DNA from: Tetmemena sp. SeJ-2015
Taxonomy: Eukaryota > Ciliophora > Spirotrichea > Sporadotrichida > Oxytrichidae
Assembly: GCA_027382625.1 (NCBI GenBank)
Contig: JAJKFJ010022581.1
Location: 1 to 64,000 of the forward strand
Length of the DNA stretch: 64,000 bases
Reading direction: 5' to 3'
The notes under the pieces were generated by a model. That model did no database searches. It had not been told where the DNA came from and worked only from the letters and a program-made list of their open reading frames with translations. Numbering within the stretch: position 1 is the first letter of the stretch; every line of letters begins with the position of its first letter. Below are positions 1 through 11,900 of this stretch, one piece after another. The translations under genes and the position numbers were made by a program.

Positions 1-255
1 TAAACAAAGAAAATAATCAAGAAACCCTATGAAACCAAACCCACCCCAGTTATCTGAGATAGGGGGAAGCATTTAAAAGGGTTTAAAAAATTTTAAAGAA
101 ATATGAAAACAGCCCTAAGGTCCCCTTTTCCTAGAAGACTTTAAAATTGCCTGTTTAGGGTTAAAATTTAGCATTTTTATAAGTATTAATAAAGAAATTA
201 ATTATAACAACTTTTTTTTTCCCTTTTATCATATTAGGGGGTTTTTGGGGTTTTG
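1..255. mobile_element. End of a TBE-type transposon, interior to the left of the window
   Basis: The sequence ends in a G4T4-like run (236-255), the reverse complement of the C4A4 telomere-like repeat at the tips of TBE elements. It is followed by AAT (256-258), a possible ANT target duplication. Read backwards, about 250 bases align to the left end of the TBE at 9,195, including a shared ATAATATGATAA block and a shared CTTCTAGGAAA block. The rest of the element lies outside the window. Extra T and G bases in the repeat suggest decay or consensus error. Confidence 0.85.
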
Positions 256-439
256 AATCCACAGCAACTATTAAAAAGTCTTCCCATGAATCTTTATTAA
301 ATGAAAGAAAAATTTTGCATTAATAAATAAAAAAAATTCTTTTCTTAAAAAGATGGATTTAATGTTTTAGTAATATGTAACTAAATTTCTATTATTAATT
401 AAATTAAATTTAGGAATTAAGGAATTAATCTGAAATTTA

Positions 440-1110
440 AGAGTAACCCCGGTAAGCATAAACAAAATAAGATCCTACCAGGTGAAGAGTGCCCAATAAA
501 CACATAGCCCACTTCGTCAGTTTAATTAGTGATGCCGCACTACTCTCATTTATGGACGAGAGAGGACACTATAGTGATACTTGGCTCTGGGAGTAAAAAA
601 ACATCGAATCATGGCGTTGGTTAAACATGGCAAATGAAAAAAAACTCAAAATATTTACCAAATTTACTAGACTAGTATGACTATTCGGTATTACGCAATC
701 ACTATGAAGTGACATGGGTAAAACCCATGCCAGTAATAAGGCCATCCAAGCATCACTTCACAGACTATGCTTGGAGGCACTACTGTAACTTACTTCTTAC
801 ACCAAAACAGCCGAGTTCCCTTAAAGATTTCTATCTCTATTACTTGTTAGGGCTCCATAGCTCCCTCGTTCAGAAGTCACTAATCTAGGGCTATCATACA
901 TCGTCTTTGGACTTAGTAAAGCTCTCGTGCTGCTTTGGGTTTCGCCTTCATCCACCTACCCCTCTTTTATTTCACTCTGCACCTTTACCAAAGATTTCTA
1001 ATCTAGATCGCCTCCAGGAGAATAAGCGTTAGTTTGCAGGGGTATTGAGTAATGGCCGGGTAAATTCCCTTCCCAAAACAAGCCAAGCCGACTTTGGTGC
1101 CACTTCACCG
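440..1110. other. GC-richer block of unknown origin
   Basis: This stretch is clearly richer in G+C than its flanks and has no long open frame under the ciliate code. It resembles the composition of the TBE interior, but I could not align it to the TBE at 9,195-13,759, nor recognise rRNA or tRNA. It may be an old transposon remnant. The adjoining 256-439 is plain AT-rich DNA. Confidence 0.4.
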
Positions 1111-1199
1111 GTTCTGGATTTCAACTTTCTAATTTAATAAATTATATTATGAAAGATGTTAAAATCTTAAGATAATTGTAAAAATAAGTTATTAGATTA

Positions 1200-1486
1200 A
1201 AAGAATCCCCATTCCCTCGAGTTATAGATTTGACTACTTAGTTATTTTAGGAGCCAGTGAATGATCTTTACCATAGTATTGCTCCAGTATTATCAGCTTT
1301 TAGGACGAATGGATATGGATTGGTGGCTGTGGCATATGAGTTAATACTTGAGTCTGATGTCTAACCTGCAATATAGATATTGCCATATGTATCTATCACG
1401 GCAGTATTGAAGTTTAAATTGCCGTTCGGGCCTCCATAGATTCTTGGAAGTGCAGTATCCAGACAGACTCCTTATATACTTCCAAT
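1200..1486 (-). CDS. Gene D, N-terminal beta-propeller block (partial)
   Basis: With TAA/TAG as Gln the minus strand reads a single blade-like unit: GVCLDTALPRIYGGPNG, then NIYIAGQTSD, NPYPFVLKAD and TGAILWQRSFTGSQNN. It matches, residue for residue, the first blocks of genes E, A, C and B and resembles SBBP-type beta-propeller repeats (a GNIY-IAG strand followed by a P-F-V-L-K strand and TGA-hydrophobic-W). No start codon is visible, so the first residues probably lie in another block upstream (higher coordinates). Nothing else of this gene is in the window: downstream of it come the GC-rich block and the transposon end at 1-255, so the gene is either continued beyond the left edge or broken. 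Likely an extracellular surface protein by analogy with gene A. Confidence 0.75.
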
Positions 1487-1489
1487 TCT

Positions 1490-2350
1490 CAAAAATATAA
1501 TTTAATATAAATTAGTATTGATAGCAGAACTACTATATGAAAAAGCATATTGACAAGGATATTATTAATCAATAGAAAAATTAAATTTTAATTTTAAGAA
1601 ACTATTGATCTTCAAATTAAAGTAATTATTTCTTTAATTAAAGAATATTTCTATCAATTTATGTATTAATTTGTGATTTTCTTATAAATTAGTTGCGTCA
1701 AAATGATAGGGATTATGATATTTTTGTATTCAAATGATCATTAAGGAGCTTATTATTTTTAATTTACTCATATAACTTTTAAATTTAAGCTTTCGAACAT
1801 TGATGATATGAAAGTGTTATCTTATCATTTTAAAGAATAAAATTAAATATTAATCTAGTAAAGAAAAATAATTAAGTTTCTTTTTCAACATCTTATCAAA
1901 ATATACATTCATCTCTTTTATGTTTTCGATCTGAATTTTAAATTTCATCTCTCAAAGCCTTGTTTTAATTTCATCCTCTCCTATTTAATTGTGAATAAGT
2001 CTTCTTATAATCTTTATTTTATTTTGAATATTTTATTATGGATTATTTCTTTATCAATTTATTGAACTAAAGAAAGTCAATTTATTAAAAATGGTTAGAT
2101 CTATTTTTAATTCTAAAATTGGCATAAAAGAAATCATGCTAAATTTTTTAAGATGGCCAAAATTATAAAAATACCTAATATAATTTGATAAAAAGAGAGA
2201 ATTAATTTGCTGAACTATTTTAGTTTATAAATTAGAGTGATTAATTGTTGATATAGATGAAAAAGAATTGCAGTTTTTAATTAATAATTCACATGTTAAA
2301 TCATTTCTTACATATCAATCTGACTCATTTAAATGCATTTAGAAGTTATA
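1490..2350. other. AT-rich spacer, no gene seen
   Basis: No open frame, repeat or RNA gene is recognisable in either strand under the standard or ciliate code. Confidence 0.5.
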
Positions 2351-2978
2351 TATACCTGAGAATCTAAAGGAAAATAATTCTTAAATACATGCTCTTCTTG
2401 TGCTCTTATCTTTCTTCTTCTAATTAAAACCTCTTTATTAACGTTAAATTTTTTTAAAAGAATGGCTGCTCCTGGCGCTCTCCAACTCCATCAGCAAAAA
2501 AAAACGCAGTTTGCTCAAGCTAGCACGGGAGCTCGACCCAGCCAGTCTGACCTCCACGACTCCTCCCAGTCAAGCAGCACGCAGCCAGCCACCGAGGCCG
2601 ACCTCAACTCAGTCGGCGGCTCGACCCTCTCACTGACCTTGGGTGAGGTCGCTCGGACTTGCCGAGGGTGAGAGCTAAAGATGGTCGAGGGAGTTCGGAG
2701 CTTCAGCTCCCCCGCCGACTGAGTTGAGGTCGGCCTCGGTGGCTGGCTGCGTGCTGCTTGACTGGGAGGAGTCGTGGAGGTCAGACTGGCTGGGTCGAGC
2801 TCCCGTGCTAGCTTGAGCAAACTGCGTTTTTTTTTTGCTGATGGAGTTGGAGAGCGTCAGGAGCAGCCATTCTTTTAAAAATTAACGTTAATAAAGAGGT
2901 TTTAATTAGAAGAAGAAAGATAAGAGCACAAGAAGAGCATGTATTTAAGAATTATTTTCCTTTAGATTCTCAGGTATA
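2351..2978. mobile_element. GC-rich fold-back (long palindrome) element
   Basis: Two near-identical inverted arms, 2351-2619 and 2712-2978, flank a 92-base loop. The outer arm ends read TATACCTGAGAATC and are AT-rich; the inner halves are very GC-rich (for example GAGGCCGACC and CAGTCGGCGG), unlike anything else in this AT-rich window. The TATA-containing flanks are compatible with a TA target duplication of a Tc1/mariner-like MITE, though this is inference. The two short ORFs inside are mirror images created by the palindrome and do not look like protein. Transcribed in either direction it would fold into a hairpin of about 265 bp. Confidence 0.85.
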
Positions 2979-3689
2979 ATAGGGTAAATCTATATATTTA
3001 GTACATTAAATTTCATTATAACTCCTTTTTATTCTTCATACTTTGCAATCTATTATATTTATTAAAATATTTTAATGACAGATTAAAAATTTAATCAAAT
3101 CAATCCTACTCTAAAATAGAAATGGCTTTTAATATTCACAAATATATGCTTTAAAATTATCAGAGACATTTAGGAATAAGAATTTATCATAGCTAATTTT
3201 ATTTATTTAAATTATAGTTGAAAATTAAATTAAAAAAGAATTATTGGTTAAAATAATAAATGGAGAGTACAACTTAGAAGCAAATGAAATAACTCAAAGT
3301 CCCCTCGATCGTAGCCTTTTTCCATAGATGATCCAAATTTAGTATGAATTTTTTCTTTAATGATCTTCAAAACTCATCTAAGAAGGGGGATATTCATAAT
3401 TTGAAATAAATACCAGTCTTTCTTCACTCTTAAATTTAATGCGTATAATATCAATTTGAGAGAATTAAACTGACTCCAAAAGTTTTCTATTGTATTTTAA
3501 TTTAGAATTTAATTCTATTTCCCAAAAAGTATCAAGAGTAATTCATCTCTATTAAACAATTATATGTGTATTTCTGGCACTAATATATAGTTACAATATT
3601 AAAATTAAGCATCTTGAAAAAATTTAACGAATAATTGGTAAAAATAATATGTAACGAAAATAACTTTTTCGAATAATAAATTAATTTTA

Positions 3690-4335
3690 CTGAAATGTCT
3701 CTCTAAATCTTATGTTTTAACTAGAGACTCTGTTTTTTCCTTGACTATTGCATTACTTAAATAAGAAGTTACTCTGCTCAGTTAGAAGCTTACAACTACT
3801 AGTTACTTAGTGAGGTTTCATTATCTATTTTACTGTTCGCATTATTAAAATTATCGAGAGACTCTATCATTTTTTATGACGACATAGATTAATCCACCTC
3901 TTCCAATGTTAAGTTACTTGACTATTGGATTACGACTGTTTTCCACAAATTTTTGATAGCAGCTTGAGAATTGTTTTGGGAACTTATTCTATAAAAAAGG
4001 GTATTTAGAAGCTAAAGTTTTCTTATTATTAACTTTAAGTGACTGTAGTTGATTTCTTATAGAATGTTTTAACACTAAAAATAATTGTGACTTCTTCAAG
4101 TAATCTTATTTATATTGATTTAAATGAAAATAGAATTAAACATAAATACTTTTTATTAAAACATAAATGTCTAAATTCAACAAATATCACGAAATTATTG
4201 CTTGTAGCGAAGAAGAAGTGCGCTAATTTTATTGATGAAAGTTCTACTAGTCAAGAAAAATAAGTAGGTTATATTGAATAAGAAAATCAAGGAAACAACT
4301 CCTATTATCAACCACCCAGAGTAATTTTGAAGTAT
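3690..4335 (-). pseudogene. Decayed duplicate of the gene E cytoplasmic tail
   Basis: This aligns to the 3' part of gene E (about 5,900-6,760): shared are FSxQKTYxKKST-like, then QAAIKxLWKTV, NLTLEEVDQSM and an ETSLSN stretch. The copy has at least two frameshifts relative to gene E (around 3,965 and near 3,790) and an in-frame TGA near 3,790, so it cannot encode the tail as it stands. Plus-strand landmarks such as GCGAAGAAGAAGTG and TCAAGAAAAATAAGTA are preserved in both copies. The duplicated stretch ends at about 4,335, only some 20 bases before a TBE end fragment. It may be the relic of an older tandem paralog whose body was lost. Confidence 0.75.
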
Positions 4336-4353
4336 AATCATCTAGAATTATAA

Positions 4354-4445
4354 CCCATAATATGATAAGAAAGTGAAAATAAGTTGTAATTTCTTTATTA
4401 ATACTTATAATCATGCGAGTGAAACGCGAAATTACTCAAAAATAA
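4354..4445. mobile_element. Truncated TBE terminal fragment
   Basis: CCCATAATATGATAAGAAAG and what follows match the TBE terminal inverted repeat, and GCGAGTGAAACGCGAA further in matches the right-end subterminal sequence of the TBE at 9,195-13,759 (reverse complemented). Only CCC remains of the telomere-like tip, and similarity stops within about 90 bases. It is a solo end, interior to the right. Confidence 0.75.
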
Positions 4446-5900
4446 CTTTCTATCTCAGTTTCATTTTTACGCAAAGGTATGGATGTAGTCACCCTTATAT
4501 GTAGTATATAAATTTACTTTAATAGTTATATTTTAATTGAATAAATAATTTATATTAAGTTTTATATTGATTAAATCATCTGTTTGTGTAAATAACTTAA
4601 AATGGCATTATACTGATAATATTTATAGATATAACCTACTGAAAACATTCAAAATTTCTTAGTGGTGTTAAATTTCATTTTCTATATTAAATAAACTAAA
4701 CATGTTATAATTTCATTTGAAAATTTTATTTCTTTATTTATAACCCCTAGCCAAAAATATCCATACACAAATCAGAATATTTATGAATTAAACTTCATTA
4801 ATTTGTAAATTAAGAGAAATTAAAGTTGAGTGAAAATTATTCGGACTTTTTTCTAAAAAATGGATAATTTCAAACTCTCTAAATTGCTCGTGAAAATTCA
4901 AATATACTTTTACAAAAGAGAACCTTTAGATTTACAAAAATTACTTTCGAGAACACACTTTTTGTCTATGAATGAAAATTAATAATCCACTGATTACTCC
5001 AGCATATTAATAATTTAATGGCTCTTCATATATGTATTAGTTTTGAATGAATTAATCTTTGAGATATGTCCTTTTTTAAATTGAAAAAAAAACCGCTAAC
5101 TTTGCATAAAAAAGTATCTTAAGTTTAATGATACAGTATCAATGCTGTTATAAAAATTTTATTGCTCTTCTCTTACTGATTGAACTAGATTTATAAATTT
5201 GAAAGACCCTATTTTCTTAAAATAAATTTGCAATTCAAGTAATTTATTTAGAGTAATAACTTGCTCTGAAGATTTATGTATAAAGGATTCAAAGTTTAAT
5301 TGAATTAATTTTTTATTCCATTTCAGAAATCAAGCTCAAACATGGATAAAGGGTTTAAAATAAAGAAGGTATTTTTATATTATTTTATTAAACTGTCATT
5401 CAATTAATTTAAATTTATTAGGAATAATTTAAAAATTTTGACACCTTCCTAGTTCATATTCAAACTCCCCTGTTTTTTAATTAAAATATTATTTCTATAA
5501 TTTTTTCCCTCATCATCATCAACTTAATTATTTTTTTCAAATATTTTTACTTTTGACATTTCTGTTATTATTTTAGATATATTAGGAGTAAATAAGTTTA
5601 AAAAAGTCTTCCTGTATGATTCTAGCTTTGTTCTTAATATTCATCATATAGGTGTGTTAACTTTTTGAAATTCTTAATTCAAATTATAATATATTTTTAA
5701 CTTCTTTCAATATCTATATTTAAAATAAGCAATTTATCGTATCATTCTTCTTAACTTTATTCCATATTTTTAATATGTTTTTATACACTATCATTTAAGC
5801 CATATATTAAAAATAAATATCAAAAATTTTAAAAGGAAACCTAAATTTAGTTACTCATATAGAAAAAAATAATTTGATACGAAAATTCTTTTAGTTATAC
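4446..5900. other. AT-rich spacer, no gene seen
   Basis: Between the solo TBE end and the stop of gene E. I see no coding block or named repeat. Confidence 0.5.
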
Positions 5901-5930
5901 TGAAATAGTCTGATTTAATTAGTTCTTTAT

Positions 5931-7170
5931 TCATGATTTACTTTTCTTTTTTTAGATGATTGGATTGCTCAAATAAGAAGTTACCCTACTAAGTTCAAAG
6001 CTTTGCAGCTCGGGGTTACTTAAGGAGGTTTCAATATCTTTGCTAATATTGGCATTATTTAAATTATCAAGTGTCTCCATCATTTTTTGGGATGTCATGG
6101 ATTAATCCACCTCTTCAAGTGTTAAGTTGCTTATCTATTAGATTGCGACTGTCTTCCACAACCGTTTAATTGCTGCTTGTGACTATGTTTGGAATTTTTT
6201 GTTTAAGAAGTTTATTTAAAAGCTAAAGTTTTCCTGATTTTCTGAGACTGATGTGGATTTCTTAGAGTAAGTTTTCTGAGCGCTAAAAATCATAGTGAAC
6301 TTTTTCAAGTAACCCTGTTTATACTGCTCTATAATAATTTAATTTAAATTTAAATGACAAGTATATATTTATGAAATTAAAAGATAAAAGGTTGTATTTC
6401 TTTTATAAACCTTACATATGTTAAAATTTGAGTTGCCATTCATTTAAAACATAAACAATTTATACGAAAGTTATCTAATAGCTTTTAACGACAAATACTT
6501 ATATAAGTTATAAAGGAGAATATATAATATATTAACACTTTAGAGGGAGACATTTTATTAAGAAAATTTAAACTTTGGTAATGTTTACAATATAATTTAG
6601 CTTTCTATTTTTTTTTAAATCTACATTCACTAAATTATTTTGCTTGTAGCGAAGAAGAAGTGTGTTTATTTTATTGTAGACAGTTCTACTTGTCAAGAAA
6701 AATAAGTATGTTATATTGAAGAAGATGATCATGAATACTACTCCTATTATAGACCACCCAGAATAATTTTGCACTGTACTATCGTCAACTATGTTCTAAA
6801 ACACGAAGCAGTGGTACACCATAATTAGGATAGAAATCTCGTTAAAAATTTCAATCCTATTCTAGCTCACTTCTTTGAAAGGTCGCACATGAATAACATA
6901 CACGACATGGATTAGTTACTGCAAGATAAGATATAGCAAGTGATAAGTTCCAGAATAGTTAACCATGCATACTGCTACAAGAGCAAAGGAAAGTCTACGA
7001 ATTTAAAACCACACAATATAATAGAGAGCATTCAAATTCTTTGTGTTTAGTCCTTCATAGAGCTACCCTAAAACTCTCTCCACTCCCTCCTAATTTAATT
7101 GGTACTGCATATCCCTTAATATGATTCCTGTGAAAATTGGGAAAATGAAACTCAATACTAAAAAGAAGAT
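5931..7170 (-). CDS. Gene E C-terminal transmembrane segments and cytoplasmic tail
   Basis: Continuous frame. It contains a hydrophobic stretch around RRLSFALVAVCMVNYSG, then HLLYLILQQLIHVVYVIHV, the family motif NRIEIFNEISILIMVYHC, and a last membrane span beginning SGWSIIGVVFMIIFF. A basic, Ser/Gln-rich tail follows with a short amphipathic stretch (about 5,970-6,320), ending I-Q-K-K-K-S-K-S then TGA. The same order is seen in genes A, B and C. The tail (Gln-, Leu- and Glu-rich) is probably cytoplasmic, given its position after the last span. Confidence 0.8.
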
Positions 7171-8848
7171 CGCCATTCAACAATATATAAGAGAAGTTCA
7201 ATTAAGTTTTCTATTATCTACAAGAATACATATCTTAAATATATGCTGTATTTATTGCTGATGAAATGGACATTGAATAGTCGTCCATTTCAATCTATAA
7301 TATTAATGGAGAAATTAAGAATACATATTATATATTGATCAAGGACATTATCGCCAGCTACAAATATCCCTCTAGCAAAAATCTTTAATTAAAAATAAAT
7401 TAGTTTTAAATTATATTCTAAAGAACATGTATTTAATAAATCGGAACAAAAGCTTGAAGAATAGACTGGTTAGAAATTTAACCACTTTATCAATCCTATG
7501 AAAAATTAGAGTTGGTATTTTACCTGTAATGAGCGCTCTGAAAAATTTTGATAATCAAAATAAGAGGGATGAGCCAAATTATCGTCCAAATATATAAATT
7601 ATTCCATCCAAGATTTTACAGAATCAAAACAAATTACAATTTAACATTTAAGCAGGAATTTCACTATAAATTTGTATTATATATTTTGCCTCTTTATTTA
7701 ATAGAAGGATTTGTTTAAGAATTAGGATATCATTTTAAGTTGTAAATTTATTGAGTTTGAATGAACAAAGTAGAATTTATATTTAAACTTAAGTTGAGTA
7801 TCGTAAGAGAGAGTGAAGAAATAATCTTCTGAGAGAAATAGAATTTGAAAGATATCTAGAGCATCAAATCTGGAATTGTAGGGTTCCTCATTTGGAAATT
7901 TAAAGAAGTAATTAATCACAGTATCGGAGGGGAGTAAGTTTAACGTTAAACCAAAATTAATATTCGATATTTTTTCTTCTAACATTATTTTTGCATTTAC
8001 AATCTGAATAAGCATGGAGAAGATAAAGTTCGCATTAGCTGGGAAATTGATGTCTAGTAAAGGCATGTGTATAACTATTTGTAAAGAGTTTATGAACCCC
8101 CACAAATACTGCATAGTTGTTGCTCTAAGAAAGGTCAATACACTTTATATTACAAGACAATGTTAGTTCCGAAACTTAAAAACACAATTGTTTATGTTAC
8201 TTCACTGATCACTTCTCCAATAAAATATAATGGGCAACATTAATTTCCAAATAGGAATGCTTAAAGTTAATTATTAGAGTGATTATTTATTTTACAAACT
8301 TAAAAGGGAAAACATAAACATTAAGAAATATTCTCTATTAAAATTATTTGGGGACGGAAGTGCACACACAACCCCACTTTTATAATGAAAATATATGAAA
8401 AAAGTCTATTTAGGCAAAATCGTACAAAAATTAAAAAAAAATTTCGAAATTTTAGCTTTAATAATTCCAGGAAGGGCAAAATTTATGATTTCAAATTTTA
8501 TAAAACGACCTTTTAATTATTTCTGAGCTCTATTTTATTAATGAATCTTAAGTCTTATGCAGATAATAGTGTTAATATTCATGCTAATTATGCTTCGCTC
8601 TACAGATTTATAAAGTTATTTAGTTATTTTTTTTACGAATATTTGACAATTTTAACTTGAATATTATGTAAAGAAGAATTTTACATGTTTAATATAATAA
8701 ATAGCTAAGATTACTATATAAATAATTACATAAAATCACCGCTTCAAACGTATTGATAAACTCTATATCTTACCTTAGAGAATCTTATAATTATTTACAC
8801 CATTTCTAAGAATAATGATTAGATTTCACAGTTTAAGTAAGTTCTAAA

Positions 8849-8905
<57 letters not shown>

Positions 8906-11900
8906 ATATCTATCTATCTATCTAGGACTTTTTAAATAGACACCCTCATTATTAATAGCTTAATATATAGTCTTGAAATGATATTTAGTGACTTTCTGTG
9001 ATTATTCTTAACATCAATAAGTCATGAATATTAAATTCAATAAATAATATTTATAGATTATATCATAAAAATCTGGAATTCGTAAAAATGACACTCTTAG
9101 AAAATTTAAAAGCCAGAATCACTTACTTTTTTTAGCATTTTTAGCCGATTTTAATAATAGAGGGTACTATTCTAGACATTTTTTTTATATTAATCAAAAC
9201 CCCAAAACCCCATAATATGATAAGAAAGTGAAAATAAGTTGTGTATAATTAATTTCTTTTAGTATATTTATAAATTCATGAGCTAAAGGGTGTGTAACCC
9301 TAAAACAGGGCAATGGCTCAAAGTCTTCTAGGAAAGAGTTTGACCTTGACGTCTTGTCTCATATTCTCTGAATTTTTATACCTTAAGTGCTTCCTCTATT
9401 CAGATAACTGGTGTTAGGTGTTCATAGGTTGCTTAGATTATTACTTGCTTTACTAACTCTTTTCAAAGGTTCTTAGATCACCTGGTCTATTCGTACAATG
9501 TCTTGGTGGCGGACATTATATTGCGATCATCTTCACTTTCACACTTATAGTATTCCTCTGGTTTCATATCGCAGTTTCAAGTAATGGATTGAACTATAGA
9601 CCAAATGTCCACTGCACTGACCGATTGAGCCAAAGTCGGTGTCCCTATGGTACGTAGCCTGCAGTTGCCTATGCACCGATGCTTCCTCAATCGTTTTCAT
9701 CTTAGTCCTTACAACTCTGGTTGAAGAGTCCATCTATGAACAGTTGGCCCTGACATGGTTTTTAAAATGTTTATCCAATGATGTACCTCTGGCTTTGAGG
9801 ATCATCTGTGCACGAATCCCACTCATGCCCGAACATAACCATCACTGGCCTCTAACGAGGTCAGTTGAGAATAGCTAGCTAGCTGAACGATGGTAGCTTG
9901 AATTTGCGCCTCGTTTTGCTGAAGAATTAACTCTTAGTTGTGATTCTCCCATATTAGGGAAGGCGAATGAGCGATGTAATCATGACGATAAGAACACCTC
10001 AGCAAGATGAAGAACGTTACTGTCAAGTTTTCCTGCAACCTCGCTTCTCTCTAACACTGTCAGTTCTGTTCGCGAACTCAAGACCTCTCTCTTCTCTTCT
10101 TGATCAGGTCTTCGTAAGGAAGATCTTGGAGCATACTCTTCAGCGAAGAGTGATGGTGTCTCTCGGCTTCGCCAGTTCAGCAAGGTGGAGGTAAGTTTTG
10201 AACACACTCCTCCAAGTTACAACTCTCAAGCATGGAGTCTTGCTCTTGAGCTAGCTGAAACTTTACTACCACCATAACACTAAGCATTCTGATTCATGAA
10301 CTCAATTCCTCTTCTTCTTCTCCTCTGCTTCCTCTTTAGTTGAACCTGGTCAAGGGGTGACTCGATCTTAGCCGTTCCTATAAAGCTGGCACCATCTCTT
10401 TAAAAGTTTCTTTTCCTCAAATTACGTAACTCAAGCCGATGTGCTTCTATCTCCCATTGTGATTATCTTGAGGAAAGCAGGAGTGAGAGATGTACTGCTC
10501 ACAAAGTTATGAGGCAGATAGGCAGACCGTCCACTTTCTAATGCTTCATATAGATCTTAGTTGTCTGAGTGGACTTCTCTTGATTGCGCTTTGGGCTCTG
10601 AGGATATATCGACTGTCGTGACATTACTCGCCATTCAAAAGTTTCTTCTCCTCATTGATCTCTGGACAGCAACAAGAGGAGCATCAGGTGCGGTAGTTTA
10701 AACGCCCACCGACCCAGCGACTTCTCAAATCTTGGCTTGACATTTAAAGCACAGAGATCTCATGCTCGAGCTTCAAGTTCTGAGAGCTCTCCCTTGCACT
10801 TAGTGCACACAGCATGTTGTTTGATTGCTGTTCCAACAATTAGTTTAGTGGTGTGTTTGCTAAGGTTGTACTTGTCTCTTAGCTAGGTTGGTTGCTATCT
10901 TAAATTCAAATTTTTAAATTATGAAGAGCCGCCACTTACTTATTATGTCAGCTGTTGCCTAGGGTGCGGACACTCACGTACCAGGAAAGAGAAACATCAG
11001 AGTGCAAAAGATGTTTCAGTTATGATAGTTCTTCATCTTTTACTTATGGATATTGGATTAGATAGACTGCCTTCCTGTTATCTCTTATTCTGCGTTTGAT
11101 TTGCTAAGCGATTTGAAGTTCAAAATACGCAAAAGTTCCGAGTGAAGTTGCTAGCTAACTTCCAAAGTAGTTGGCAACCAGTTAGGTAATGTCGAGCGTC
11201 ACGAAAGGCTTAAAAATAGCTGCTACTTATTTCAGTGCAACGCGATTGAACTGCTGCTAATTAAGTAGTTGCAGCAACTTCAGTATTGCTACTAATTAGT
11301 TTTAGTAAATTAGTATTATTTTATGGAAGCCACCACACTATAAAAAAGGAGGCTCAATCTTCACCAACTTGCCATTCCTGATCTACGCTGTCAGTCTCTA
11401 GCTCTATCTATTTCAGCTTGTCATCCTATTAGGAGTACGTAACACTATTAAGATAGGTTAAGACTTTTAGGCTTCGTTGTAGGCCGGATTCTTAGATTCA
11501 TAGATCCAATAACTTTGATTTTCGAAACTAAGAACAACGAAGTTAACTGCAGCAAGATATGGTGGAAACATCTTGAATGTTAGCCGATTAAGCCCAGGGT
11601 GGAGCGCAAAAGAGAAATAGAAAAACCCGGTGGAGCAAACAGGTCAAAGGCGAAGGCAAGGAAGACCTCTACCAGGTACCACTTAGCTAAGTAAGAAGCC
11701 TCTCATTTGCTGGTGGCCATAATCAATAATCGTAGTTGTTTTCTCCTTCCAAGACAATGGTATAGGAATTCAAAGATCTCGTTCCTCAAGAGCCCAATTC
11801 TTGCTGATTTGAGAAGGAGAGAGCTCTCAAAACAAAGGATGTCAAACGATGATGGGGATAGGTCGCCAAACATATCCTGAGGCATCCCTCCGGTCGAAGA

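Noticed and set aside
236..255. A real chromosome end with G4T4 telomere repeats
   Set aside because: The repeat is short and imperfect, is continued by host DNA on the other side with an AAT duplication, and is joined to TBE subterminal sequence, so it is a transposon tip.
2462..2820. Two ORFs (69 and 101 codons) in the GC-rich palindrome
   Set aside because: They are mirror images from the inverted arms, run across the loop, and have no protein-like features.
7722..8138. Standard-code ORF of 138 codons starting MTFLRATTMQ
   Set aside because: Kept only as part of gene E; its apparent start lies in an intron and its apparent stop is TAA/TAG, which is Gln here.
8851..8924. CRISPR-like tandem repeat
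   Set aside because: A simple TATC microsatellite without spacers, in a eukaryotic genome.
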